Source: Antrihabitans stalagmiti (lineage in GTDB: Bacteria; Actinomycetota; Actinomycetes; Mycobacteriales; Mycobacteriaceae). From it: a DNA stretch of 64,000 nucleotides. The translations under genes were made by a program, and so were the position numbers. Position 1 is the stretch's first letter. Each line of letters begins with the position of its first letter. Shown here piece by piece: positions 54,945 to 64,000 of this stretch. The notes beneath the pieces were generated by a model that had not been told where the DNA came from, made no database searches, and was given only the letters and a program-made list of their open reading frames with translations. The stretch covers positions 744,001 through 808,000 of the forward strand of contig NZ_JAEMNV010000001.1 in the NCBI RefSeq assembly GCF_016482825.1, in the 5' to 3' direction.

Positions 54945-56645
54945 ATGACCGACAACTCCGAGGACACTGGTAGCCACCGAAGTGGTAGCCAACGACGAGG
55001 CATCAGTAAAGGCCCGATCATCGCACTGGTCGCGATCGTTGTCGTGATCGCGCTGGTTGTCGGCTGGTTCGAATTGCGCGACGCGATCGACGATCGCAAC
55101 AATGCGGCTGCGGAGTCCTGCGTCGAGGGAAACACGACGCTCGACGTCACCGCGGATCCCGACCTCGCGGCACAGATCGAGGTCCTCGCCGACCGCTACA
55201 ACGCGACCGAGCCTGTCGTTCGCGACCACTGCGTCAGCGTCGCGGTCAACAGTCGACCGACCCAGGCTGTTCAGACGGCCCTTGCCGGTACGGCTCCGTG
55301 GGACGCTGCAGCCCTCGGACCACAACCGGCCCTGTGGATTCCGCAATCGACGCGTGCGGTGAGTCAGATCCCGGCGAACATAGTCGACGGTGATCCGAGA
55401 TCGGTTGCGTTCAGCCAAGTGGTCCTTGCCATGCCGACCGCACTCGCTATTGCACTGCGATCGGGCAACATCGGCTGGCAGGATCTGCCACGGGTGCAGA
55501 CCGATCCGAATTCACTTGCCGCGCTTGGTCTGCCGACCTGGGGCAGCTTGCGGATGGCGATGCCGACCGCACCAGACTCCGATTCGACGCTCATCGCCGC
55601 AGAAGCAGTGGGTGCCGCCGCCGCGGGCTCACGCTTCGGTCCGCTCAGCGAGGACACGGTGCGCGCCAGTCAAGCGGTGGCTGCGATCTCGGCGCTCGCC
55701 GGTGCCGCCCCGAAAATTCCGACTGCGGCCGACGCCGTCGCCGCAATCCTCGCACCGCCCGATGCTGCGATCGCACCGGCGCACGCCGTCGCGACCACGG
55801 AGCAACGGCTCGCGACGCTGAGCAACGATGTGCTGACCGGGTACGCGCCGTCGGGTTCGACTGTTGTCGTTGATTTTCCGGCAACGTTGCTGTCCGGTCC
55901 GTGGGTCGACGAGACGCAGAACCTGGCCGCGGCGATGTTCGTCGACTACCTCGTTCAGTGGGAGCAGATGCAGGTTCTGCAGGAAGCCGGCTTTCAGGTA
56001 GGCGATGTCGAGCAATCGCTGCAGCCAGCACCTGCGCAGGTGCTCGACCGGGTTGCCGAACTCGTCGCCAATCCGGTGCTCGGCACCACTACCACTGCGC
56101 TGCTCGATGTTTCGGCATCCATGAGCACTCGGTTGCAGTCCGTTGTCGACGCACTGAAGAGCTATGTCGCTGCAGCTTCGGAGCAGTCCAGCTTCGGTAT
56201 CTGGACTTACAGCAGAGACCTCGACGTGAACAAGCCGTACAAGGTCGACGCACGAACCGAACCGCTCGTCCCCGAGCGAAAGAAGGTCGTCGATACCGCG
56301 CTGAACGATGTACGAGTGTCGACATCGGCGACGGACCAGGCGTACCCGACCCTGGTCGATGCCTACACGGCTGCGGTCGCGGGCTACGTGCCCGGCCGCA
56401 CCAATTCGATCGTGCTCATCACGGACGGTCCGGAAGACGACTCTGCGCTGACGGGGCAGCAGCTGCTCGACGCCATCGCAGCCGCCACCGATCCAGCGAG
56501 GCCGATCCGGGTCGACGTCGTCGTGCTCGGCGACGGCTCGGCGGGCCAGACACTACAATCCCTCACAGACCGAACCGGCGGCTCGTTCACACGAGTGCCG
56601 CCGGCCGACCTCGGACCGGCATTGACGAAGGTCCTCGGGAACTGA
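54945..56645 (+). CDS. Membrane-anchored VWA-domain protein, Rv1836c-like
   Basis: About 566 residues. One N-terminal transmembrane helix (IIALVAIVVVIALVVGWF, near 25-42) anchors an extracytoplasmic protein. Residues about 60-340 resemble an ABC-type solute-binding fold (TEPVVRDHCVSVAVNSRPTQ), and residues about 375-560 a von Willebrand A domain with the MIDAS motif DVSASMS. Position next to glcB and gcvP matches Rv1836c in M. tuberculosis as I remember it. Metal-dependent adhesion or protein-assembly roles are typical of the domain; the ligand is unknown. GTG 54939 is an alternative start. Confidence 0.82.
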   Translation: MTDNSEDTGSHRSGSQRRGISKGPIIALVAIVVVIALVVGWFELRDAIDDRNNAAAESCVEGNTTLDVTADPDLAAQIEVLADRYNATEPVVRDHCVSVAVNSRPTQAVQTALAGTAPWDAAALGPQPALWIPQSTRAVSQIPANIVDGDPRSVAFSQVVLAMPTALAIALRSGNIGWQDLPRVQTDPNSLAALGLPTWGSLRMAMPTAPDSDSTLIAAEAVGAAAAGSRFGPLSEDTVRASQAVAAISALAGAAPKIPTAADAVAAILAPPDAAIAPAHAVATTEQRLATLSNDVLTGYAPSGSTVVVDFPATLLSGPWVDETQNLAAAMFVDYLVQWEQMQVLQEAGFQVGDVEQSLQPAPAQVLDRVAELVANPVLGTTTTALLDVSASMSTRLQSVVDALKSYVAAASEQSSFGIWTYSRDLDVNKPYKVDARTEPLVPERKKVVDTALNDVRVSTSATDQAYPTLVDAYTAAVAGYVPGRTNSIVLITDGPEDDSALTGQQLLDAIAAATDPARPIRVDVVVLGDGSAGQTLQSLTDRTGGSFTRVPPADLGPALTKVLGN

Positions 56646-56651
56646 TGCAGG

Positions 56652-59447
56652 CTAGCTGCTGAACGCTTCGATCGGCGGGCACGAGCACACTAGGTTTCGG
56701 TCACCGTGTGCGCCGTCGATTCGGCGCACGGATGGCCACACCTTCGGCCGAGACTTGCCTCGCGGGTAGACGGCGATTTCACGCGAGTACGGGTGATTCC
56801 ATTCCGCGACCAGGCATTCGGCGGTGTGGGGTGCGCCGCGTAGTGGGTTGTCCTCGACCGGCCAATCGCCTGCACCGACCTTGTCGATCTCGCCGCGAAT
56901 CGCGATCATCGCTTCGCAGAATTCGTCGATCTCGTCGAGGTTCTCGCTTTCGGTCGGCTCGACCATCAGCGTTCCGGCAACAGGGAAGCTCATAGTCGGC
57001 GCGTGGAAGCCGTAGTCCGCCAATCGCTTTGCGACGTCGTCGACGGTCACGCCGGTGCGCTTGGTGATCTCGCGCAGATCGAGGATACATTCGTGCGCGA
57101 CCATGCCGTTGACACCGGTGTAGAGCACGGGGAAATGCTCGTCGAGTCGCCGCGCGATGTAGTTGGCGGACGCGATCGCCGTCAGCGACGCCTGCCGCAG
57201 ACCTGCCGCACCCATCATGCGGATGTACGCCCACGTGATCGGCAGAATGGACGCGCTGCCGTACGGTGCCGCAGAAACGGCTGAGCCGCTTCCCAACTCG
57301 GGTGCGAGGGGGTGTCCCGGCAAGAACTCGGCCAAGTGTGCTCGCACGCCGACCGGGCCGACACCCGGTCCCCCACCACCGTGTGGGATGCAGAAGGTCT
57401 TATGCAGGTTGAGGTGACTGACGTCGCCGCCGAATTTGCCCGGACGGGCAAGTCCGACAAGGGCATTGAGGTTGGCGCCGTCGACGTAGACCTGACCGCC
57501 CGCATCGTGCACCGCTGCGCACAGCTCGCTGATCTCGTGCTCGTAGACGCCATGTGTGGAGGGATACGTGATCATGATCGCCGCCAAGCGTTCGGCGTGA
57601 TCATCGATCTTGGCTTTCAGATCATCGAGGTCGACGTCACCGTTCGGTCGGCATGCGACCACTTCGACCCGAAGCCCTGCCATCACAGCGGACGCGGCGT
57701 TGGTGCCGTGCGCGCTCGACGGAATGAGGCAGGTGTCGCGATGATCGTCGCCCCGACTGAGGTGGTACTGCCGAATCGCAAGCAGCCCAGCGTATTCGCC
57801 CTGGCTACCCGCGTTCGGCTGCAGGCTCACCGCATCGTAGCCGGTGATCGCAGCCAGCCAACCCTCGAGATCTTTGATCACACTCAGAATCGCGGCAGCA
57901 TCCTCCACCGGCGCAAACGGATGCAGTTTGGAGAACTCCGGCCACGTGATCGCTTCCATCTCCGCCGTGGCATTCAGCTTCATCGTGCACGATCCGAGCG
58001 GAATCATGCTGCGGTCCAACGCAATGTCTTTGTCGGACAGCGCGCGCAGGTAGCGCAGCATCGCAGTCTCGGTGCGATGCCGGGTGAACGCGGGGTGGGT
58101 GAGGTATTCGGAGGTGCGGTCGGCGATGTCGACCCGAACCGGTTCCTGCCCAGTGATGTCGAGCGCTGCGAGTACGGCGTCGATGTGTGCCTCGGTCGTC
58201 GCTTCGTCACAGGCAATGCTCACGTGATCCGAATCGACAAGCCGCACATTGATCCCGGCGGCGCGAGCAGACGCGACGACACCTTCGGCCCGGCCTGGCA
58301 CCTTTGCAAGGACGGTGTCGAAGAACCGTGTGTGAACCAACGCGGACCCCAGCGCTGCGGCCAGCCGCTCGGCGTGCCCGTGCACCCGTTCCGCAATCCC
58401 CTTCAAACCGTCGGCGCCGTGGTAACTGGCGTACATGGCGGCGAGGATCGCGAGGAGTACCTGCGCGGTACAGATGTTGGACGTCGCCTTTTCGCGACGG
58501 ATGTGCTGCTCACGGGTCTGCAGCGCAAGGCGATACGCCAGGTCACCGTCTGCGTCGACGGACACACCGACGAGTCGTCCCGGCAACTGTCGCGCCAGCT
58601 TGGAGTGGACTGCGAGGTAGCCTGCGTGCGGTCCGCCGAAGCCCATCGGAACGCCGAAGCGCTGCGTCGTGCCGAAGCAGGCGTCGGCTCCGATCTCGCC
58701 GGGTGGGGTGATCAACGTCAGCGCGAGCAGATCGGCGCCGATCGCGACGAGCGCACCACGTTCGTGCGCTGCGGCGATCATGTCGGTCCAGTCGACGACG
58801 CGACCCGACGCGCCGGGCAACTGCGCTGCGACACCGAAGAATTCGCCCTCCGGCAGTCCTTGCGTCAGATCGGCCGAGACGACTTCGATGCCGAGCGGCT
58901 CGGCGCGGGTCTCGATGACGGCGAGCGTCTGCGGGAAGAGGTCTGCATCGACGACGAAGCGCGGGGACTTCGACTTGCTCGCCCGGCGCAGCAGCGTCAT
59001 CGCTTCTGCAGCAGCTGTTGCCTCGTCGAGCATCGAGGAGTTGGCGACGTCCATCGCGGTCAGATCGGAGACCATCGTCTGGAAGTTGAGGAGGGCTTCG
59101 AGGCGGCCCTGACTGATTTCGGGCTGGTACGGCGTGTAGGCGGTGTACCAGGCCGGGTTTTCGAGTATGCCGCGGACCAGGACGGGTGGCGTCAGCGTGT
59201 CGTAGTAGCCGAGCCCGATCATCGACGTGGCGACCGTTGTCGTCGCTGCGAGTTTCGCCAGTTCGGCAAGCGTCTCGTGCTCGGACAGCGCCGGTGGGAG
59301 TACATCGAGCCCGGAACTGTCCAAGATGCTCGCAGGAACTGCCTTCTCCGCGATTTCGTCGAGTGTGGCGACGCCGATCAGGTCGAGCATGCGCGCGAGA
59401 TCTGCTGCGTCAGGGCCGATATGACGGTCGACGAAAGAACGTGTCAC
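56652..59447 (-). CDS. gcvP: Glycine dehydrogenase (decarboxylating), P-protein
   Basis: PLP-dependent P-protein of the glycine cleavage system, decarboxylating glycine and loading the aminomethyl group on GcvH. 931 residues, the full fused form: N-terminal half with [14 protein letters not shown] and [21 protein letters not shown]-terminal half with [11 protein letters not shown] and the PLP lysine in [17 protein letters not shown]. Its leader holds a tandem glycine riboswitch. gcvH lies 3 kb upstream on the same strand; gcvT is not in the window. A 720-codon frame on the other strand is its shadow. Confidence 0.98.
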   Translation of the reverse strand: MTRSFVDRHIGPDAADLARMLDLIGVATLDEIAEKAVPASILDSSGLDVLPPALSEHETLAELAKLAATTTVATSMIGLGYYDTLTPPVLVRGILENPAWYTAYTPYQPEISQGRLEALLNFQTMVSDLTAMDVANSSMLDEATAAAEAMTLLRRASKSKSPRFVVDADLFPQTLAVIETRAEPLGIEVVSADLTQGLPEGEFFGVAAQLPGASGRVVDWTDMIAAAHERGALVAIGADLLALTLITPPGEIGADACFGTTQRFGVPMGFGGPHAGYLAVHSKLARQLPGRLVGVSVDADGDLAYRLALQTREQHIRREKATSNICTAQVLLAILAAMYASYHGADGLKGIAERVHGHAERLAAALGSALVHTRFFDTVLAKVPGRAEGVVASARAAGINVRLVDSDHVSIACDEATTEAHIDAVLAALDITGQEPVRVDIADRTSEYLTHPAFTRHRTETAMLRYLRALSDKDIALDRSMIPLGSCTMKLNATAEMEAITWPEFSKLHPFAPVEDAAAILSVIKDLEGWLAAITGYDAVSLQPNAGSQGEYAGLLAIRQYHLSRGDDHRDTCLIPSSAHGTNAASAVMAGLRVEVVACRPNGDVDLDDLKAKIDDHAERLAAIMITYPSTHGVYEHEISELCAAVHDAGGQVYVDGANLNALVGLARPGKFGGDVSHLNLHKTFCIPHGGGGPGVGPVGVRAHLAEFLPGHPLAPELGSGSAVSAAPYGSASILPITWAYIRMMGAAGLRQASLTAIASANYIARRLDEHFPVLYTGVNGMVAHECILDLREITKRTGVTVDDVAKRLADYGFHAPTMSFPVAGTLMVEPTESENLDEIDEFCEAMIAIRGEIDKVGAGDWPVEDNPLRGAPHTAECLVAEWNHPYSREIAVYPRGKSRPKVWPSVRRIDGAHGDRNLVCSCPPIEAFSS

Positions 59448-59479
59448 GACTACTCCAGGGTAGAGGGGTGTTAGCCCTC

Positions 59480-59675
59480 CCCCTCTGTCGTGGCGCCTGA
59501 GAGATTCAGCTCACACACCGTGTAGGCGGCGTGAGCCTTTCCCCGTGGGCGGGTGGTTTCCCACCGCTTTCCAGAGACGTCTAAGCCCGCGCGGTCCGGT
59601 TGCCTGAGAGATTGACGGGGAGGTGCTGCTCCTTCGGCGTTCGGTTACCTGGCTCGATAACCGACACTCTCCCGC
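59480..59675 (-). promoter_or_regulatory. Tandem glycine riboswitch upstream of gcvP
   Basis: Read on the minus strand, the segment starts GGGAGAG, continues with CCGAAGGAGCA and AATCTCTCAGGCA (first aptamer), then CTCTGGAAAGC, GGGGAAAGGCTCACG and AATCTCTCAGGCGCCACGAC followed by CAGAGGG (second aptamer). Two copies of the ATCTCTCAGGC hallmark about 105 bases apart mark the cooperative two-aptamer glycine (gcvT-motif) riboswitch. It ends about 30 bases before the gcvP ATG and should turn on gcvP when glycine is high. Confidence 0.93.
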
Positions 59676-59697
59676 GCGGCGATGACGTGGGTCCATC

Positions 59698-60270
59698 TTA
59701 ACCGGTTTTGCGACTGACCCTGTTCTTGCGTCGGTACGCGAGTTCGTCCTCGGGCCGAACTTCGGCTTCGCCGCCGTCGGCACGCTCTGCCGGGAAGTTT
59801 GCGATCGTGCCGGTCAGCTCACGCATCGCGCCGCTGACTGCGATGCCGAACACACCCTGGCCGCCCTGCAGCAGATCGACGACCTCCTCTGCCGAGGTGC
59901 ACTCGTACACGGTCGTGCCGTCGGAGAACAGTGTGATCTTGGCGAGGTCGTGCACACCGCGGTCGCGCAGGTGATCGACGGCGACGCGGATGTTCTGCAA
60001 GGAGATTCCGGTGTCGAGCAGACGCTTGACGATCTTGAGAACAAGGATGTCCTTGAACGAGTACAAGCGCTGACTTCCCGAACCAGCGGCGCCCCGAATA
60101 GACGGCACGACCAGCGAGGTCCGAGCCCAGTAGTCGAGCTGGCGATAGGTGATTCCCGCGATCTGGCACGCGCTCGGAACCCGATACCCGACCAGATCGT
60201 CCGGTACGGAGTCGTCGGGGAAAAGGCCGGGTTGTATGTCCTGCCCCTTCAGGTGATCTCCCACTGACAC
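59698..60270 (-). CDS. MerR-family regulator, Rv1830-like
   Basis: A 190-residue MerR-type protein: YRVPSACQIAGITYRQLDYW as the helix-turn-helix, LVVPSIRGAAGSGSQRLYS as the wing, then a dimerisation helix (DILVLKIVKRLLDTGISLQN). It lacks an obvious metal- or drug-binding domain. GTG 60270 or GTG 60264 could be the start; the GAGGGAGT ribosome site is better spaced for 60264. It lies just upstream of the riboswitch on the same strand, matching Rv1830 next to gcvB. Confidence 0.88.
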   Translation of the reverse strand: MSVGDHLKGQDIQPGLFPDDSVPDDLVGYRVPSACQIAGITYRQLDYWARTSLVVPSIRGAAGSGSQRLYSFKDILVLKIVKRLLDTGISLQNIRVAVDHLRDRGVHDLAKITLFSDGTTVYECTSAEEVVDLLQGGQGVFGIAVSGAMRELTGTIANFPAERADGGEAEVRPEDELAYRRKNRVSRKTG

Positions 60271-60403
60271 TCCCTCTTGGATCTTGGTCCAGTAACTGTT
60301 CAGCGTACGCCCGAAACGCTATGGGGCAGAGGTCAATGAATCAACGCGACGCGCCAATACCTAAACCTAAACTTGAGGGTGAGACTCATTCGTTATGAAC
60401 AAC

Positions 60404-60877
60404 TCAACCGTCGGTTGCCTTGAAGTCGTCCGGTGACACGGATTCGAGGAACTCCTTGAACTTCTCGACCTCGTCCTCGCGCTCGTCCGGCATGACCAGC
60501 CCAGCCTCCGCGAGCACCGGTTCCTCGGCATAGATCGGGACACCGGCCCGCAGTGCGATCGCGACGGAATCGGACGGTCGCGCAGACACCCGCAGGTCCT
60601 GATCGAACACAAGGTCGGCGTAGAACGTGCCCTCTTGCAGATCGACGATTCGAACTTCCTTCAACGTGCGACCGAGCGCCGTGATCAGGTTCTTGATCAG
60701 ATCGTGTGTGAGTGGTCGCGCCGGCTCGACGCCCTGCTGCTCGAGGACGATCGCAGTCGCTTCGGTCTGCCCGATCCAAATCGGTAGATAACGATCACCG
60801 TCGGCCTCACGAAGGAGGAGGACGGGTTGATTCTGTGGCTGCTCGACACGGATACCGATCACTCGCATCTCGCTCAT
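60404..60877 (-). CDS. Bifunctional nuclease-domain (BFN) protein, Rv1829-like
   Basis: A 157-residue BFN-domain protein: VIGIRVEQPQNQPVLLLREA, LPIWIGQTEATAIVLEQQGV, RPLTHDLIKNLI and SARPSDSVAIALRAGVPIYA. The domain was named for DNase/RNase activity in a plant protein, but the bacterial role is uncertain. Located between the two MerR genes exactly as in M. tuberculosis. Confidence 0.9.
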   Translation of the reverse strand: MSEMRVIGIRVEQPQNQPVLLLREADGDRYLPIWIGQTEATAIVLEQQGVEPARPLTHDLIKNLITALGRTLKEVRIVDLQEGTFYADLVFDQDLRVSARPSDSVAIALRAGVPIYAEEPVLAEAGLVMPDEREDEVEKFKEFLESVSPDDFKATDG

Positions 60878-60955
60878 TGCGTCCGCCTCCCAGCTCGAAG
60901 CCCTTACAAAGAGTCTATGCGAGTTAGTGATCCGACGCCCAAGGGGCGAAACGGC

Positions 60956-61690
60956 TCAATGATCGATAGCGCCGCGCACTGCGGCTTTCACCAGACAAGT
61001 GTGCAGCGTGAGGGATAGCGCCGCCAACTCGCGGACTACCTCCTCGGCGCGATCACGTGCGCCTGCATCGCGACCCTTCGCGATCGGACCTGCTATTTGT
61101 GCGATGAGGCCTGCTTCGCGATCGGCGGCCAACTTGAAAGCCCGCAGGTGCCTGGCTTCCAAACCGAACTCCGACATCGACTTGGCCGTCACAGCCAGCA
61201 TCACGGCGACGTCGTCGAAGAACCCGGCGGGGCCAGGGGTGACCAAGCCTGCGCGGATGAGTTCGGTCAAGAACTTGTCGTCGATGTCCGCACGCTCTAG
61301 CAGATCCTCGCGGCTGATCCGCACATCGCGATCGGCCTGAAATTCGTCCGGCGATACCTCGCCGGGCACAACACCCAGTCGACGTGGCCGCGACGCCGGA
61401 CGATCGCCACCCAGCGTCGCAACGCCACTGTCGATGGCCTCGAGTTGTTCTTTGATCACCTTCAACGGCAGGTACTGATCACGCTGCGCGGTGAGAACGA
61501 ACTTGAGGCGCTCGCAGTCCAGAATCGAAAACCGCCGGTAACCCGACGGAGTCCGTTCTGGACTGATCAAGCCTTCCGATTCGAGGAATCGGATCTTCGA
61601 AATGGTGATGTCGGGGAAGTCGGGGCGTAGCTGATCGAGAACGGACCCGATCGACATTCCGCCCTGCGCGCGTTCCCCGACAGCCGTCAT
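60956..61690 (-). CDS. MerR-family regulator, Rv1828-like
   Basis: A 244-residue MerR-type regulator: SIGSVLDQLRPDFPDITISK, then IRFLESEGLISPERTPSGYR as helix-turn-helix and wing, ERLKFVLTAQRDQYLPLKVI as dimer helix, and a C-terminal all-helical domain. ATG 61690 overlaps the garA stop (ATGA), so it is cotranscribed with garA. Its ligand is unknown. Confidence 0.9.
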   Translation of the reverse strand: MTAVGERAQGGMSIGSVLDQLRPDFPDITISKIRFLESEGLISPERTPSGYRRFSILDCERLKFVLTAQRDQYLPLKVIKEQLEAIDSGVATLGGDRPASRPRRLGVVPGEVSPDEFQADRDVRISREDLLERADIDDKFLTELIRAGLVTPGPAGFFDDVAVMLAVTAKSMSEFGLEARHLRAFKLAADREAGLIAQIAGPIAKGRDAGARDRAEEVVRELAALSLTLHTCLVKAAVRGAIDH

Positions 61691-62151
61691 TTAGCCGAAT
61701 CGCCCTGCGAACGCGGACCCGTGAGGAACACGAGCCGGAACTTCCCGATCTGCACCTCGTCGCCGTTGGCAAGCACGGCAGAATCGACCGGCTCACGATT
61801 GACGTACGTGCCGTTGAGGCTGCCGACATCGACGACCTGGAACTCGTCGTCTTCCTGACGGAACTCGGCGTGCCGACGGCTGACCGTGACGTCGTCGAGG
61901 AAAATGTCGCTGTCCGGGTGCCGGCCCGCCGAGGTCGTCGGCTGATCGAGCAAGAACCTCGAGCCTGCGTTCGGGCCGCGCTTCACGACTAGCAGAGCCG
62001 ACCCGACGGGTAGGCCCTCGACTCCCGAAACCGGCGCCTCACCGGTTTGCACCGCCGAAGTATCGACTTCGTTCAGGAAATCTGCGCGGAAGACCGATGT
62101 GGTCTCCGCAGCGCTCTCTCCATATGCCGAGTCATTGTCGTTCTCGCTCAC
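61687..62151 (-). CDS. garA: GarA, FHA-domain regulator of 2-oxoglutarate metabolism
   Basis: A 154-residue FHA protein. The N-terminal ETTSVF motif (residues 16-21, with threonines 17 and 18) is the PknB/PknG phosphorylation site known in M. tuberculosis GarA; the FHA domain shows AGRHPDSDIFLDD, VSRRHAEF and SLNGTYVNR. Unphosphorylated GarA inhibits 2-oxoglutarate decarboxylase and NAD-glutamate dehydrogenase and activates glutamate synthase; phosphorylation switches this off. Conservation of the motif supports the same circuit here. Confidence 0.96.
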   Translation of the reverse strand: MSENDNDSAYGESAAETTSVFRADFLNEVDTSAVQTGEAPVSGVEGLPVGSALLVVKRGPNAGSRFLLDQPTTSAGRHPDSDIFLDDVTVSRRHAEFRQEDDEFQVVDVGSLNGTYVNREPVDSAVLANGDEVQIGKFRLVFLTGPRSQGDSAK

Positions 62152-62265
62152 CGTTTCTCCTCCTCAGTGGGCACGTAGCCCCGACTGTCGGCACACACGT
62201 TTCCCATGACCGTACCCTGCCGATCGTAGTGCGTGTGGGCAGACCGTCGAGGTCGCGTAGCCGAT

Positions 62266-62670
62266 TCAGTCGCCGACAACAGCAAGGTAGCCTTCTGCGT
62301 CCAACGTGTCCTTCAATGCGATGTCCAAAGTCTTCTCGTCGGCGACTTCCAACTCCGCCAACCAGCCGTCTCCGTACGGGTCCGAGTTCACCGTTTCCGG
62401 CGCGGACTCCAGATCTTCGTTCACGGCAACAACTTTCGCCGTCATCGGCGCGAAGATGTCGGAAACGCTCTTGGTCGACTCGATCTCGCCGAACGAATCG
62501 CCGCCGACGACCTCGTCGTCGATGGCAGGCAGCTGAACGAATACGACGTCACCCAATTGTGACTGGGCGTAGTCGGTGATGCCGATGCGGACGGTCGTCG
62601 GGCCGGTTCGTTTGACCCATTCGTGTTCTTCGGTATAGCGCAGATCTGCTGGGGTCTCGGAATCGCTCAC
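62266..62670 (-). CDS. gcvH: Glycine cleavage H protein
   Basis: Lipoyl carrier of the glycine cleavage system. 134 residues, with [10 protein letters not shown], the lipoylated Lys67 in [16 protein letters not shown], and GDGWLAELE. The ATG follows a plausible AAAGGAA site. It lies 114 bases before garA on the same strand. It serves the P-protein encoded downstream. Confidence 0.97.
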   Translation of the reverse strand: MSDSETPADLRYTEEHEWVKRTGPTTVRIGITDYAQSQLGDVVFVQLPAIDDEVVGGDSFGEIESTKSVSDIFAPMTAKVVAVNEDLESAPETVNSDPYGDGWLAELEVADEKTLDIALKDTLDAEGYLAVVGD

Positions 62671-62688
62671 CGTGTGAGTTCCTTTCGC

Positions 62689-63441
62689 TTAGTTTCCGGG
62701 CTGAGAGTATTGGCGCGGCTTCGGTTCACGCAACGCGGTGACAGTCACCTCGTCGGACTGCCGGACCTGGAGCTTTCCACCGTTGCGCGACACCGTATCT
62801 GCGACGCCCCCCGGAATGTTCACTGCGGCCGCCAACGTCGGTGCATCTCCGATTGCAATCAAATTGTAGGGCGCTGACAGCGCTCGACCGTCGACGACGA
62901 TGTTTCCCGGCGTGCCCGATACCCAGGTGTCGATGCCGACCCGGATCAGAACACCGGCGCTGTCGCCTATCTGCAGGGCCTCTGCGCCTGCGCCACGCAA
63001 CTCCTGAACGGTCGCGAGAAGAACGTCGGCATCGACGCGTCCCTGCGGATCTTCGATGCGAAGCTCGAGACCCGGCCCGACCGCCCCGACCGTACCGACA
63101 GCAATCGTCAGCGCTCGCAAACGTGCCCTCGCCTCTTCCAACGCAGCGCTCGAGCCGCTGTTCTGCACGGCATCGACCGTCCGTTGCAGTTCGGCGATCT
63201 CCTGTCGCAGTGACGCTTCGCGACGATTCAGCGTGTCGAGGACGACGAGCAGATCTGCCGGGCGTGCCGAATCGAGCGAGTCACCCGATCCGGTCCCACG
63301 TACCTGCGTGGCAATCGCGACACCGAGGGCGGCAACGAGCAGGAATGCCAGGATCGTGAACACAAGCTGCGTTCGACGTGGACGCGGGGCCTCACGGAAC
63401 TCGTGTTTACCCGGTTCCACCTGCTCCGACATCGCGCTCAC
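62689..63441 (-). CDS. DUF881 membrane protein, Rv1825-like
   Basis: A 250-residue protein with one N-terminal transmembrane helix (LVFTILAFLLVAALGVAIAT), a coiled-coil stretch (about 65-110; NRREASLRQEIAELQRTVDA) and a DUF881 domain with GPGLELRIEDPQGRVDADVL and GNIVVDGRALSAPYNLIAIG. DUF881 proteins neighbour small basic membrane proteins in many Gram-positives, often near cell-division genes. It overlaps the sbp gene by four bases. Confidence 0.9.
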   Translation of the reverse strand: MSAMSEQVEPGKHEFREAPRPRRTQLVFTILAFLLVAALGVAIATQVRGTGSGDSLDSARPADLLVVLDTLNRREASLRQEIAELQRTVDAVQNSGSSAALEEARARLRALTIAVGTVGAVGPGLELRIEDPQGRVDADVLLATVQELRGAGAEALQIGDSAGVLIRVGIDTWVSGTPGNIVVDGRALSAPYNLIAIGDAPTLAAAVNIPGGVADTVSRNGGKLQVRQSDEVTVTALREPKPRQYSQPGN

Positions 63442-63788
63442 GCCCCAAGCAGATGCCGCCGCAGGGCGGCCGCGTTGCCGAAGATTCGAATGCCGAGCAC
63501 GACGATGATCGCTGTGGACAGCTGCGTGCCGACGCCGAGTTGATCACCGAGCCACACGATGAAGGCTGCCACCGCCACGTTGAAGACGAACGACACGACG
63601 AACACCTTCGAATCGAAGATCTCGTCGAAGAAGGCACGCATTCCACCGAACACGGTGTCGAGCGCGGCAACCACAGCGATCGGCAGGTAGGGCGCGGCGC
63701 TGTCCGGAACCTCGGGACTGGTGGCGACCCCGATGCCGATGCCGACAACGAGGGCGACGAGTCCGGCAAATGCGAACTTTCCCTTCAT
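63438..63788 (-). CDS. Small basic protein Sbp (DUF1290), Rv1824-like
   Basis: A 116-residue membrane protein with about three helices: FAFAGLVALVVGIGIGVATS, the conserved YLPIAVVAALDTVFGGMRAF, and FVFNVAVAAFIVWLGDQLGV. The family was named Sbp in Bacillus. It lies between two DUF881 genes with four-base overlaps at both ends, an arrangement conserved in mycobacteria. Function unknown. Confidence 0.9.
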   Translation of the reverse strand: MKGKFAFAGLVALVVGIGIGVATSPEVPDSAAPYLPIAVVAALDTVFGGMRAFFDEIFDSKVFVVSFVFNVAVAAFIVWLGDQLGVGTQLSTAIIVVLGIRIFGNAAALRRHLLGA

Positions 63789-64000
63789 CCCCCACCCTCT
63801 CGTGCCGACCGGACCTCGGGCAGCGTCGCCGCGGGCAACTCCAGGTCGTCGGCAACCCCGATGTCGAACCCGACGCCGTAGAGCTGCGCAAGCCCCGACA
63901 TTCGGAGGTACGCGTCACTGACGACGAACCCCGTCTGCAGCTTGCTCGGCGGACCGATCGCCGATATTCGGTACGGCGACGACACAGCGACGTTGTCGAC
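63785..64000 (-). CDS. DUF881 protein, C-terminal end, cut by the window edge
   Basis: The frame is open to the last base of the window. The visible 71 residues, with SSPYRISAIGPPSKLQTGF and a final LPAATLPEVRSARE, match the C-terminal part of a DUF881 domain, as in Rv1823. The GTG at 63985 is inside the domain and is not the start. The stop overlaps the sbp start. Confidence 0.82.
   Translation of the reverse strand, partial: VDNVAVSSPYRISAIGPPSKLQTGFVVSDAYLRMSGLAQLYGVGFDIGVADDLELPAATLPEVRSAREGGG

Noticed and set aside
57312-59474. 720-codon open frame on the plus strand
   Set aside because: Antisense shadow of gcvP; the gcvP frame has full-length homology motifs and a riboswitch.

Overview
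The window is a GC-rich chromosomal segment from a mycolic-acid-containing actinobacterium, most likely Rhodococcus or a close Nocardiaceae relative. Grounds: a corynomycolyl-transferase-like secreted esterase, GarA with its ETTSVF phospho-motif, IdeR-type iron boxes, leaderless-looking promoters, and a right-hand gene order that matches (inverted) what I remember of the Mycobacterium tuberculosis Rv1823-Rv1854 block: sbp/DUF881 genes, gcvH, garA, MerR, bifunctional nuclease, MerR, riboswitch-gcvP, VWA protein, glcB, CNNM pair, guaB1, BlaI/M56, ureABCFGD, ndh. No rRNA, tRNA, IS element or CRISPR array was seen.

Left part (about 1.7-18.7 kb) is a complete locus for an oxygen-tolerant, high-affinity uptake [NiFe] hydrogenase of the actinobacterial group 1h (Hhy) type. 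Two convergent operons meet near 10 kb. The plus-strand operon is hypF, a degenerate-SIS/HypC-like fusion, a GmhA-like SIS protein, hypE, hypC, hypD and a conserved unknown. The minus-strand operon is hypA, hypB, hhyS, hhyL, a NifU/Rieske-like protein (hhyE), a zinc-ribbon protein, two unknowns, a 39-residue membrane protein, the maturation protease and a second hypC; most of its 3' genes are joined by ATGA overlaps. The small subunit carries CxxD in place of CxxC at the proximal cluster. Between the two operons sits an AbiEi/DUF559-type gene bracketed by two 71-bp direct repeats, each holding three successive palindromes: the most unusual structure in the window.

From 18.9 to 23.7 kb are accessory genes: TetR-cupin-DUF4865, a cytochrome P450 divergent from a TetR regulator with a palindromic operator, and an MmyB-like XRE regulator. 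From 23.9 kb on the content is core-like: ndh (a possible electron-chain partner of the hydrogenase, by inference), a urease operon ending in a His-tailed ArsR regulator that may sense nickel, a thioesterase, and an IdeR-boxed ferric-siderophore uptake system whose first permease is fused to an RDD domain. There follow a lysyl-phosphatidylglycerol-synthase-like protein, a membrane-anchored esterase, BlaI/M56, two tandem DEAD-box helicases, a DMT transporter, secreted proteins, guaB1, a CNNM pair, a putative DNA glycosylase and glcB. The right end holds glycine cleavage genes with a tandem glycine riboswitch, garA and its regulators, and DUF881/sbp genes; the last is cut by the window edge.

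Two nickel enzymes (hydrogenase and urease), each with dedicated nickel-insertion GTPases (HypB, UreG), lie within 30 kb and are separated by ndh, so hydrogen oxidation, nickel handling and respiratory electron entry are neighbours here.
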